A stretch of 7,172 nucleotides of DNA, from the NCBI GenBank assembly GCA_964463145.1, contig CAYXBG010000085.1:1-7172 (forward strand), in the 5' to 3' direction. Source of the DNA: CAYXBG01 sp964463145 (GTDB taxonomy: Bacteria > Acidobacteriota > UBA6911 > RPQK01 > CBDAPI01). Position 1 is the first letter of the stretch, and the number at the start of each line of letters is the position of its first letter. Of the stretch, positions 1-6,003 are shown piece after piece. The notes below the pieces were generated by a model. It did no database searches and had not been told where the DNA came from. It was given only the letters and a program-made list of their open reading frames with translations. The position numbers and the translations under genes were made by a program.

Positions 1-1
1 T

Positions 2-637
2 CTGGATTCAGAAGAACCGATCAATGTAGCTAGGGCTGTTCAGAAGATGGGTTTGCGACACGTTGTAGTTACTTCAGTGGATCGAGATGATCTTGCGGAT
101 GGTGGGGCATCGGTTTTTGTAGCTACCGTTAGGGCGATCCGAGATGCTCTACCGGATTGTAAGGTGGAACTACTCATACCTGATTTCAGGGGTGATCAAG
201 CAGTTCTCCGGACTGTGATGGAGGTTAGGCCGGATGTTATAGGTCATAATATCGAAACTGTGCCGCGGCTCTACCCTTCGGCTCGCGGTGGCGGTGATTA
301 CCTTAGATCTCTTGCTGTTTTGCGGCAACTGGGGTCGAATGAATTTAATGTGAGAACCAAGACTGGGATGATGTTCGGGCTAGGTGAATCGGACGAGGAG
401 ATTCGGCTTGTGCTTCAGGATTTACTTAGCTGTGGAGTTGAAATGTTAACGTTGGGTCAATACCTGAGACCCTCGGGGTGGCATCTTTCTGTTGATCGTC
501 ATTATCATCCGGATGAATTCCAACGCTGGAAGGAAATTGGTGAAGGGATGGGGTTTACTCATGTTGAAGCAGGGCCTCTTGTGAGATCTAGTTACCTGGC
601 GGATATTCAGTTTGAGGCAACACAAGGGAGATCTTAA
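2..637 (+). CDS. lipA: Lipoyl synthase, C-terminal part (5' end outside the window)
   Basis: This is a radical SAM enzyme that inserts two sulfur atoms into protein-bound octanoyl groups to make lipoyl cofactor, acting in the cytoplasm on 2-oxoacid dehydrogenase E2 subunits and glycine cleavage H protein. The reading frame is open from base 2 and gives 211 residues. Family landmarks appear in order: a VVVTSVDRDDL-like strand, PDFRGD, HNIETVPRLYP, TKTGMMFGLGE, GQYLRPS and the C-terminal GPLVRSSY. The RSSY serine is the known ligand of the auxiliary iron-sulfur cluster. The auxiliary-cluster cysteines and the radical SAM CxxxCxxC motif should lie in the missing roughly 80-110 N-terminal residues, so they cannot be checked here. 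After RSSY the protein reads LADIQF rather than the common HADEQ and runs on a few residues. The first ATG in the window (47) is internal to the family alignment and is not the start. Identity is very secure. Confidence 0.96.
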   Translation: MDSEEPINVARAVQKMGLRHVVVTSVDRDDLADGGASVFVATVRAIRDALPDCKVELLIPDFRGDQAVLRTVMEVRPDVIGHNIETVPRLYPSARGGGDYLRSLAVLRQLGSNEFNVRTKTGMMFGLGESDEEIRLVLQDLLSCGVEMLTLGQYLRPSGWHLSVDRHYHPDEFQRWKEIGEGMGFTHVEAGPLVRSSYLADIQFEATQGRS

Positions 638-748
638 GAAGCGAATGTTTAAACGAACGAGATTAACCACTCTCGATTTTAAAGTGCCTTCAGTCAGCAC
701 CGAGTATGGAAATGTCGAGAGAGAAGATGTTACCATTTCCGATCTGCG

Positions 749-753
749 AGGAG
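749..753 (+). promoter_or_regulatory. Ribosome binding site that selects the start at 757
   Basis: AGGAG lies 3 bases before the ATG at 757. The in-frame ATG at 706 has no comparable purine-rich site upstream. The protein beginning at 757 also starts with a family-like MPRYLP stretch, so 757 is preferred although the spacing is short. Confidence 0.6.
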
Positions 754-756
754 ACT

Positions 757-1305
757 ATGCCTAGATATTTACCTATTCAGACCGATGCGGCGCACTCAGA
801 TATCCAGAAAGTATACGACAGTTTCGAGAAAGAACTGGGGTTTGTTCCCAACTACATCAAGACACTGGCGCACAGTCCCCATTATCTGGGGCCAATAGCT
901 AAGGTGTACTTGCAAATTCATGGAGAGAGCAGTCTAAGTGAGAAATTAAGACAGCTACTCATTCTCAAAACCTGCAAGTTAGATCGATGTAAGCCAACGC
1001 TAGACTGGCATCAAGAACAGGCTCTCAAGGCTGGTTGGACCGAAGAGCAGCTAGATGCTACTGAGACGTTTCAGGACAGCGATCATTTCAACCAGTACGA
1101 GCGGGACGCTCTTGTGCTAGTGGAATATCTCTTGACTACACCAGATGAAATCCCTGAAAACGCCTTCTGGACAACACTGGACAATCATTTCACCTCTGAT
1201 CAGGTGGTCGAAATGATCTCTTTGATTGGTATCATCAACATGGTGAACCGGTTTGTGTTGGCTGTGGAGGTAGAGAGCGACCCTATCGCTGTGGAAGCCC
1301 TGTGA
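757..1305 (+). CDS. Carboxymuconolactone decarboxylase / AhpD-like family protein with altered CxxC
   Basis: This 182-residue protein belongs to the all-helical AhpD/carboxymuconolactone decarboxylase superfamily, close to the 'peroxidase-related enzyme' branch. The N-terminal half carries the typical region with GFVPNYIKTLAHSP (about 28-41), as in homologues with 'VPN...ALAHHP'. Next comes a LSEKLRQLLILKT helix (about 60-72) with a candidate Glu62, then the active-site region at 73-85. Active members have a CxxC followed by His there. Here Cys78 and His85 are present, but the second Cys is Thr81. An extra Cys73 lies five residues before Cys78. A helix with QALKAGWTEEQL follows, as usual. The start at 757 rests on the AGGAG site; an alternative in-frame ATG at 706 would add 17 residues that do not look like the family. 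The family includes alkylhydroperoxide reductases and decarboxylases, and the substrate here cannot be told. The gene is 119 bases after lipA in the same direction and converges on the VWA gene. Confidence 0.85.
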   Translation: MPRYLPIQTDAAHSDIQKVYDSFEKELGFVPNYIKTLAHSPHYLGPIAKVYLQIHGESSLSEKLRQLLILKTCKLDRCKPTLDWHQEQALKAGWTEEQLDATETFQDSDHFNQYERDALVLVEYLLTTPDEIPENAFWTTLDNHFTSDQVVEMISLIGIINMVNRFVLAVEVESDPIAVEAL

Positions 1306-1353
1306 GCTGTCAGGGTTGATGTGGAATAAGCTTCAGCGGCCCCTCTTCGAAGG

Positions 1354-2262
1354 TCAGTTAGTGCCATTAGCTTCGTAATATCCAGCACGGTGCCTGACGA
1401 TGAGCTTGTGGTGGGGCTTACGTAATTTCACTTTGACCTTTCTATATTTACCATTTTTCGACTTTCGAATCGGTCGGTAAGTAAGACTGTAGAGGCTTCT
1501 GAGTTCTTCGTTGATCAAATCAAAAGCGTGATGGAGTTGCTCTGTTGAATAGGGGTAGAATACGCTACCTCCTGTACTATGAGCTAATGCTCCGAGAACC
1601 TTTTCTCCTCGCCTATCGGGAGTAGTCCCTATTCTCTGAGTACCGATGGCATATACGGTGATATTGGCCTGTTGTAGAAGCCTTATAGTCTCCTCGAGAG
1701 TCTGTATACTGTCCAAGTCTGCCCCATCTGAAATGATAATGATGGTGTTCCGACGACTTGTACGTTCGAATCTGGTGCCTGCTACTACATATACCGCATC
1801 GAGAAGAGCCGTCCCACCTCCAGCTTGTAGACTTTTGATGCGCCGCGCAACTTCGGTAGGCTTGCTCGTGAAGTCGCTTACCAGAGTTACCCCAGTATCA
1901 AACTCGACCAGCATGGTTCGATCCTCCGGTTTCATTACCGAAAAAACAAAATTCACAGCTGCTCTTTTCTCGAAATCCAGTTTGGTTTTCACACTGGCAC
2001 TGGTGTCAATCATGAGAGCTATATCGAGGGGTAACTGCGACTCTATACCAAAATTAGCGAGGTTTTGTTTTTTGCCGTCTTCAAAAACTTGGAAAGCCCC
2101 CTTGCCTAAATCTGTTACAGACCTCCCTTTCTTTGTAGTAACAGAAACCAAGAGGTTGACTGCCTCAACCTCGACTCGGATCCTGGGTTCAGCCTGCTCT
2201 TGCCCCATCAGGAAACTCGTTAGCAGACACAGAAAAGTCTGAATGACAAAATTTTTACGCAT
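1354..2262 (-). CDS. Secreted VWFA-related (acidobacterial type) protein
   Basis: This 302-residue protein has an N-terminal signal peptide (basic MRKNF followed by a hydrophobic stretch to about residue 19), so it is probably exported. Residues about 27-75 form a beta-rich region with a VFEDGKKQ motif, typical of this family. A von Willebrand A domain follows at about 78-255. All metal-site (MIDAS) residues are visible: DTSAS (Asp86, Ser88, Ser90), Thr151 in GGGTALLDA, and Asp179 in SDGAD. The tail (about 256-302) is very basic and ends with HRAGYY, as in the 'VWFA-related acidobacterial domain' proteins. VWA domains of this kind bind protein partners through a divalent metal; the partner is unknown. 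ATG at 2262 is preferred because GGAG lies 6 bases upstream. A TTG at 2274 is also in frame but overlaps that site. The gene is divergent from the unknown gene at 2434 and its 3' end is 48 bases from that of the AhpD-like gene. Confidence 0.9.
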   Translation of the reverse strand: MRKNFVIQTFLCLLTSFLMGQEQAEPRIRVEVEAVNLLVSVTTKKGRSVTDLGKGAFQVFEDGKKQNLANFGIESQLPLDIALMIDTSASVKTKLDFEKRAAVNFVFSVMKPEDRTMLVEFDTGVTLVSDFTSKPTEVARRIKSLQAGGGTALLDAVYVVAGTRFERTSRRNTIIIISDGADLDSIQTLEETIRLLQQANITVYAIGTQRIGTTPDRRGEKVLGALAHSTGGSVFYPYSTEQLHHAFDLINEELRSLYSLTYRPIRKSKNGKYRKVKVKLRKPHHKLIVRHRAGYYEANGTN

Positions 2263-2433
2263 TTCGATCTCCAATTTAGCAAGTCAATGAAAAGGTAATC
2301 AAATGGAACTATTGCATAAACACCTTCTTCATATGGCGGAAAGAGTTTATCTCAAAAGGTGAACTGGACTTTTTGTAAAGCACCAAGTCGAGTTTACTTT
2401 TGCCAGATAAAGACGCAGAATTAGTCTTTAAAT
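2263..2433. other. Divergent intergenic region
   Basis: This 171-base AT-rich spacer separates the divergent VWA gene (minus) from the 195-residue gene (plus) and must hold the promoters of both, or of longer transcripts. Apart from the VWA ribosome binding site at its left edge, I found no pair of -35/-10 boxes that is convincing on either strand. A short direct repeat, AAAAGGT, occurs near 2290 and 2355. GTAAA (2375) and TTTAC (2393) form a weak inverted repeat. Confidence 0.5.
2269..2272 (-). promoter_or_regulatory. Ribosome binding site for the VWA gene
   Basis: On the minus strand GGAG lies 6 bases before the ATG at 2262. It overlaps the in-frame TTG at 2274-2272, which makes that TTG an unlikely start. 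Confidence 0.65.
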
Positions 2434-3021
2434 ATGACGCCGATAGAGGAAAGTAAAAAGCTCCTGGAAGACGTCATCCGTAACATCCTTCTAAGCTGGT
2501 ACGAAAGGGTAAAGCCTCATTATGTTACGGTTGAGGATAGTCAGCAGTTAGGCGTCGAGCCAGAGCTGAAGTATTTCGATGAAGAAGGTTCCTACCGTTT
2601 AAAGTTTGCACGCTCAGATGAATTAGATGTGACCTATGGGCTTACTGTTCTGGAGCGAGAAGGTCAACTTATTGTTGCCTCGAGTGTCAACAATAAGTCA
2701 TCAGGGCTCGATCTAGAGTCTTTCATGGAGAAATTAAAGGCTTACTACTGGCGCAGTAGAAATGAGAAGCCTTGGACACACGCCTATTTTGATCGGTTTA
2801 CCTATGAAGATTTGATGCCTTTCGAGCCTCTACTCGGAGAGACTGTTTACTTAGATGCCCGGAAGAACAAAGCCGACATAGTACGTTTACAGTTCGGACT
2901 AAATCCTCGTCATGTCGATCAGCTATTAAAAGAAAGATCGACCCTGCGTGACCTTATAGAGAATTATTGCCTCTATCCATTACGGCGCATTTACGCGGAA
3001 TCTTACAGACAAAAGTCGTAG
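2434..3021 (+). CDS. Hypothetical protein, 195 residues, upstream of the transhydrogenase genes
   Basis: I do not recognise this protein. It is soluble-looking, with no signal peptide and no membrane segment, and is rich in charged and aromatic residues. Residues 1-25 look helical (ending in SWYERVKPHYV). Residues about 40-90 alternate polar and hydrophobic residues as in a beta sheet (LKYF, YRLKFA, LDVTYGLTVLE, QLIVASSV). The rest looks mainly helical, with aromatic YYWRS and NYCLYPLRRIYAESY stretches. ATG at 2434 is the first start after an in-frame TAG at 2422, but it has no clear Shine-Dalgarno sequence, so translation may be weak or the leader very short. It lies 80 bases before pntAA in the same direction, so co-transcription is possible. 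Coding status is supported by length, the lack of a better frame, and normal amino-acid composition. An 11-bp inverted repeat lies inside it at 2667-2698. Confidence 0.75.
   Translation: MTPIEESKKLLEDVIRNILLSWYERVKPHYVTVEDSQQLGVEPELKYFDEEGSYRLKFARSDELDVTYGLTVLEREGQLIVASSVNNKSSGLDLESFMEKLKAYYWRSRNEKPWTHAYFDRFTYEDLMPFEPLLGETVYLDARKNKADIVRLQFGLNPRHVDQLLKERSTLRDLIENYCLYPLRRIYAESYRQKS
2667..2698. repeat. Perfect 11-bp inverted repeat with a 10-base loop
   Basis: ACTTATTGTTG at 2667-2677 is the exact reverse complement of CAACAATAAGT at 2688-2698. The 10 bases between contain CTCGAG. It lies within the unknown gene and encodes part of the beta-like region around residues 79-89. It could form an AU-rich mRNA hairpin or serve as a symmetric protein-binding site. 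No T-run follows, so it is not a typical intrinsic terminator. No function is shown. Confidence 0.7.
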
Positions 3022-3031
3022 ACTCTGCTGG

Positions 3032-3043
3032 ATCTTTAAAGAT
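3032..3043. repeat. Perfect 12-base palindrome between the unknown gene and pntAA
   Basis: ATCTTTAAAGAT is a 12-base palindrome with no spacer, 11 bases after the stop of the 195-residue gene and 58 bases before the pntAA start. As RNA it would make only a 4-bp stem, so a DNA-binding dimer site is the more plausible role, if it has one. An arm of AGACT (3020-3024) and its complement AGTCT (3044-3048) flank it unevenly. Confidence 0.4.
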
Positions 3044-3101
3044 AGTCTGTTAGGCCGGAAGGAACTGGTACTTTGAAGAGCTGCTATTTGTTAAGGGCAT
3101 A

Positions 3102-4208
3102 ATGATTGGAATTGTCAAAGAGAATGATTCGCAGGAGACTCGAGTAGCGGTCTTACCCGAGAGCCTCACTCAACTAACTGAGTTGGGTATTGAAGTAGTG
3201 TTCGAATCCGGATTAGGTTCCCCCCTAGGAATCAGTGACAGTGCATATGTGTCAGCAGGTGGCCAGGTTGGTAGCCATAGTCGACTTTTGGAATCATGTG
3301 CCGTTATTGTGCGAATCGGACGGCCCGGAAATAATGAGATCTCTCAGATGAAAGATGGGACGATCTATATTGGATTTCTTGATCCGTTTAATCAGACCGA
3401 ACTTGTTCAATGCCTGGCGGACTCTCGGGTTTCAGCAATAAGCATGGATATGATCCCTCGGTCTACCCGTGCCCAGAAAATGGATGCTCTCAGTTCACAG
3501 GCCAACCTAGCCGGATATGTTGCGGTTATTACAGCTGCACAGCAATCTAACCAAATTTTTCCAATGATGACGACTCCTGCGGGGACAATTGCACCAGCTC
3601 GGGTATTTGTCATTGGGGCTGGGGTTGCAGGATTACAGGCTATAGCCACTGCTAAGCGTTTAGGGGCCCGTGTGGAAGCATTTGATACAAGGCCTGAAGT
3701 TGCCGAACAGGTACGTTCTTTGGGAGCACAGTTTGTTTCTTTGGATCTTGGTGAAACCGAGAGTAGTGAACAAGGTTATGCAAAGGCATTAACAGAAGAA
3801 CAACTTCGTAAACAGCAAGAGGCAATGGCCACTGTTTGCCGCCGTTCTAACATAATCATTACGACTGCCCAGTTGTTTGGCAGGAAAGCGCCTCGGATCC
3901 TGAAGGCAGATGTTATCGAGACACTTCAAATGGGTACGGTTGTGGTCGATATGGCTGCGGATAGTGGCGGGAACGTTGAGGGCTCAGTTCCTGATGAGAT
4001 CGTAAGCAGAGACGGAGTAACGATCATAGGAACCACTAACCTTGCACGGTATGTTCCCCTGCACGCCAGTCAAATGTATGCCAGTAATGTGGTTAGTCTG
4101 GTAAGTGAACTTTGGGATGGTGACCAAAAAAGAATGACTCTCGACCTGGAGAACGAAGTCATTCGAAACTCCCTGGTGTGTCACCAGGGGGAGATCTTTA
4201 ACCTCTAG
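3102..4208 (+). CDS. pntAA: NAD(P) transhydrogenase subunit alpha part 1 (NAD(H)-binding domain I)
   Basis: This 368-residue protein is the peripheral, cytoplasmic domain I of proton-translocating transhydrogenase. It binds NADH and passes hydride to NADP+ held by domain III. It shows the alanine dehydrogenase/PntA fold: an N-terminal part with ETRVAVLPES, then the RQD loop (Arg120, Gln125, Asp128 in PRSTRAQKMD), then SSQANLAGY (131-139). The Rossmann glycine motif GAGVAG is at 172-177. Asp195 at the end of the second strand (EAFDTRPE) indicates NAD(H) rather than NADP(H). The mobile-loop region and a GRKAP motif follow, then DMAADSGGNVEG. The length fits the separate domain I subunits seen in bacteria whose alpha chain is split. 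AAGGG lies 5 bases before the ATG. A strong hairpin covers codons near the 3' end (4169-4191). It is followed 32 bases later by pntAB. The function is secure. Confidence 0.95.
   Translation: MIGIVKENDSQETRVAVLPESLTQLTELGIEVVFESGLGSPLGISDSAYVSAGGQVGSHSRLLESCAVIVRIGRPGNNEISQMKDGTIYIGFLDPFNQTELVQCLADSRVSAISMDMIPRSTRAQKMDALSSQANLAGYVAVITAAQQSNQIFPMMTTPAGTIAPARVFVIGAGVAGLQAIATAKRLGARVEAFDTRPEVAEQVRSLGAQFVSLDLGETESSEQGYAKALTEEQLRKQQEAMATVCRRSNIIITTAQLFGRKAPRILKADVIETLQMGTVVVDMAADSGGNVEGSVPDEIVSRDGVTIIGTTNLARYVPLHASQMYASNVVSLVSELWDGDQKRMTLDLENEVIRNSLVCHQGEIFNL
4169..4191 (+). repeat. Stable hairpin at the 3' end of pntAA
   Basis: CCCTGGTG (4171-4178), loop TGT, and CACCAGGG (4182-4189) pair perfectly. 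A T-G wobble and a C-G pair extend this to a 10-bp stem with a 3-base loop. It ends 17 bases before the pntAA stop and 49 bases before the pntAB start. No T-run follows, so it is not a normal terminator. Processing, mRNA protection or a translational effect between the two genes is possible but unproven. Confidence 0.55.
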
Positions 4209-4240
4209 GCTGAGAAAGACTTAGGGAGGGTAATATCCTT

Positions 4241-4534
4241 ATGGAAAGTGTCTATCTAGCGTTCATTTTGATGCTGTCTGCATTTTTGGGTTTTGAGTTG
4301 ATCGCCAAGGTCCCGTCTACTCTCCACACACCGCTTATGTCAGGTGCCAATGCAATCTCGGGGATCACCCTAATTGGAGCTGTATTGGCTGCTGGCTCTG
4401 AAGATTCGGATCTAGGTATGTGGCTGGGAGCAGGAGCAGTGTTTTTTGCAACCATCAATGTTGTTGGAGGATATGTAGTAACCAACCGTATGCTAGCAAT
4501 GTTCAAGAAGAAAAAAAGTGAGGATGGCCAATGA
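4241..4534 (+). CDS. pntAB: NAD(P) transhydrogenase subunit alpha part 2 (membrane domain II, alpha side)
   Basis: This 97-residue membrane protein supplies the alpha-side helices of the proton channel. Three membrane segments are visible at about 4-22, 38-53 and 58-82, followed by a lysine-rich cytoplasmic end (FKKKKSE). The signature KVPSTLHTPLMSGANAISG lies at 23-41. Residue 40, where some three-subunit enzymes have a histidine (NxIHG), is Ser here. An AGGGAGGG sequence (4223-4230) lies 10 bases upstream of the ATG. The last codon and stop overlap pntB by four bases (ATGA), which supports coupled translation and equal amounts of the two membrane subunits. Confidence 0.94.
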   Translation: MESVYLAFILMLSAFLGFELIAKVPSTLHTPLMSGANAISGITLIGAVLAAGSEDSDLGMWLGAGAVFFATINVVGGYVVTNRMLAMFKKKKSEDGQ

Positions 4535-5907
4535 TTCAATGGGCCTACATATTGGCAGCCTTACTATTCGCAATGGGGATTAAGTTGCTTGGTTCTGCAG
4601 ATACTGCGAGGAGAGGGAATGCACTGTCCGCAATGGGGATGCTTTTGGCCGTAGTAGTAACTCTTCTCCACCACAGTATCGTTGATTTCCGGCTGATACT
4701 GGTAAGTGTAGCAGTAGGGGGTCTTGTAGGGAGTCTAGCTGCTCGCAGAGTTGCAATGACGGCAATGCCTGAGATGGTAGCTTTGTTTAATGGATTTGGA
4801 GGTATTGCGAGTCTACTTGTAGCCTGGGCTGAATTCACCAAGTCTTCTTCTACATCGACCATCTCTACCTTGGCTATTTTATTCGCAGTCCTCATTGGAG
4901 GACTGACTTTTACGGGGAGCATAGTTGCTTTTGCAAAGCTAAGTGAATTGTCATTGGCGGGGGTACGCCTAGGGAAGGTAATCGCTTTTCCGGGCCAGAA
5001 ATGGTTTAACGCCGGCCTGGTACTGCTTTGTGTAGGTGTTGTGGGAACTTTGCTTGTTAGCACTGGGGAAGTGTCTAGCCTATTTGTCTTGTTGGTGGGG
5101 CTTTCATTCCTACTGGGATGTTCGGCAGTTTTCCCTATCGGAGGGGCCGACATGCCTGTGGTGGTTGCCCTTCTCAATAGTTATTCGGGAGTTGCGGCGT
5201 GTGCAACGGGGATCGCCATTCAAAACAATATTTTGATAGTGGCCGGTTCTTTAGTTGGTGCTAGCGGAATGATTCTAACGCGAATTATGTGTAGGAGTAT
5301 GAATAGGAGTTTAGCTCATGTGCTATTTAGTGGGCTTGGTGGAAAACCAAGCTCCAGTTTGTCGTCCACTGATGGTGAGGCAGAACCTATTTCTGCACAG
5401 GATGCATACTATGTGTTGGAAGCAGCGCGTTCGGTCGTGGTGGTTCCTGGCTATGGACTAGCTGTTGCACAGGCTCAGCACACAGTAAAGGAATTGGCAG
5501 CTCAGTTAGAAGCTCTTGGTTGCGATGTTAGATATGCGATCCACCCGGTGGCAGGCCGTATGCCTGGCCATATGAACGTACTGCTTGCAGAAGCAGATGT
5601 TCCCTATGATGCCCTAGCGGAGATGGATGACATCAATCCCCTGTTGAGTGGCGTGGATGTTTGTCTCGTGATTGGAGCAAACGACGTGGTTAATCCAGCG
5701 GCGCGAGAAGATGAAAGTAGCCCAATATATGGTATGCCTATCATCAATGTGGACAGTGCGCGTAACGTGATCGTCTGCAAAAGGTCAATGTCTGCTGGAT
5801 TTGCCGGAGTACAGAACCCCTTGTTTTTCAAGGAAAACACGAGAATGCTTTTTGGTGATGCGAAGGCTAGTCTCCAAGAATTAATCTCGGAGTTCAAGCA
5901 CACATAG
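4531..5907 (+). CDS. pntB: NAD(P) transhydrogenase subunit beta (membrane domain II plus NADP(H)-binding domain III)
   Basis: This 458-residue protein completes the transhydrogenase: about nine membrane helices (1-265), a short Ser-rich linker (about 272-285), then cytoplasmic domain III, which binds NADP(H). Membrane landmarks are MPEMVALFNGFGG (79-91), FPGQKWFNAG, GADMPVVVALLNSYSG (205-220) and MCRSMNRSL. Domain III shows GYGLAVAQAQ from 307, HPVAGRMPGHMNVLLAEA, GANDVVNP from 382, KRSMSAGFAGVQNPLF from 417 and GDAK at 442-445, all known NADP(H) contacts. The proton-channel histidine of the E. coli beta subunit (His91) aligns with Asn87 here; Asn216 matches the conserved Asn of helix 13. The start overlaps the pntAB stop as ATGA, with GAGGA 6 bases upstream. 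Length and motifs are normal. A hairpin in the coding sequence sits at the linker (5332-5354). The function is secure. Confidence 0.96.
   Translation: MIQWAYILAALLFAMGIKLLGSADTARRGNALSAMGMLLAVVVTLLHHSIVDFRLILVSVAVGGLVGSLAARRVAMTAMPEMVALFNGFGGIASLLVAWAEFTKSSSTSTISTLAILFAVLIGGLTFTGSIVAFAKLSELSLAGVRLGKVIAFPGQKWFNAGLVLLCVGVVGTLLVSTGEVSSLFVLLVGLSFLLGCSAVFPIGGADMPVVVALLNSYSGVAACATGIAIQNNILIVAGSLVGASGMILTRIMCRSMNRSLAHVLFSGLGGKPSSSLSSTDGEAEPISAQDAYYVLEAARSVVVVPGYGLAVAQAQHTVKELAAQLEALGCDVRYAIHPVAGRMPGHMNVLLAEADVPYDALAEMDDINPLLSGVDVCLVIGANDVVNPAAREDESSPIYGMPIINVDSARNVIVCKRSMSAGFAGVQNPLFFKENTRMLFGDAKASLQELISEFKHT
5332..5354 (+). repeat. Hairpin at the pntB membrane-domain/domain III junction
   Basis: GCTTGGT (5334-5340) and ACCAAGC (5346-5352) pair perfectly around a GGAAA loop. 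A G-T wobble and a G-C pair extend the stem to 9 bp. It falls on codons for the end of the last membrane segment and the start of the Ser-rich linker. A 7-bp perfect stem of this kind is expected by chance a few times in a window this long, so its position is the only notable thing. Confidence 0.4.
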
Positions 5908-5992
5908 TCTTAATCGGGCTAATGAGGAATGCTATAGGCCCTTTAGTATATACACCAGGAAGACAACTGAGCCTATAAGCACCTATCGTCCA

Positions 5993-5999
5993 GGGAGGT
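5993..5999 (+). promoter_or_regulatory. Strong ribosome binding site for the 98-residue gene
   Basis: GGGAGGT lies 4 bases before the ATG at 6004. It is among the best Shine-Dalgarno matches in the window and is the main argument that the short frame after it is translated. Confidence 0.7.
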
Positions 6000-6003
6000 A
6001 GAA

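Noticed and set aside
658..680. Possible intrinsic terminator after lipA (CGAGA, 8-base loop, TCTCG, then ATTTT)
   Set aside because: The stem is only 5 bp with a long loop and the T-run is four bases, too weak to call.
706..756. Upstream ATG for the AhpD-like protein
   Set aside because: It has no ribosome binding site and would add 17 residues unlike the family, whereas ATG 757 follows AGGAG.
1298..1315. CCCTG/CAGGG hairpin overlapping the stop of the AhpD-like gene
   Set aside because: Five base pairs, an 8-base loop and no T-run on either strand. The convergent gene ends have no convincing terminator.
2107..2150. 8-bp inverted repeat (TCTGTTAC/GTAACAGA) in the VWA gene
   Set aside because: The loop is about 19 bases, and an 8-bp match at this spacing is expected by chance in a window of this size.
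1646..2242. Long open frame on the plus strand opposite the VWA gene
   Set aside because: It is antisense to a gene with a clear signal peptide and complete MIDAS motif, has unnatural composition (Ser/Arg/Thr-rich) and no ribosome binding site.
3074..3103. TTGAAG and CATAAT as a promoter for pntAA
   Set aside because: The spacing is 19 bases and the -10-like box overlaps the start codon, which would leave no leader despite a good ribosome binding site.
4569..4640. Exact 12-base direct repeat (CGCAATGGGGAT) 60 bases apart in pntB
   Set aside because: Both copies encode similar Ala-Met-Gly residues in the first two membrane helices. Best read as coincidence of codon use.
4545..5177. Long open frame on the minus strand opposite pntB
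   Set aside because: It mirrors the membrane-domain codons of pntB, is rich in Thr/Pro/Arg, and matches no protein pattern.
5910..5940. TTAATC and TATAGG as a promoter after pntB
   Set aside because: Spacing is 17 bases but the -35-like box matches the consensus at only three of six positions.
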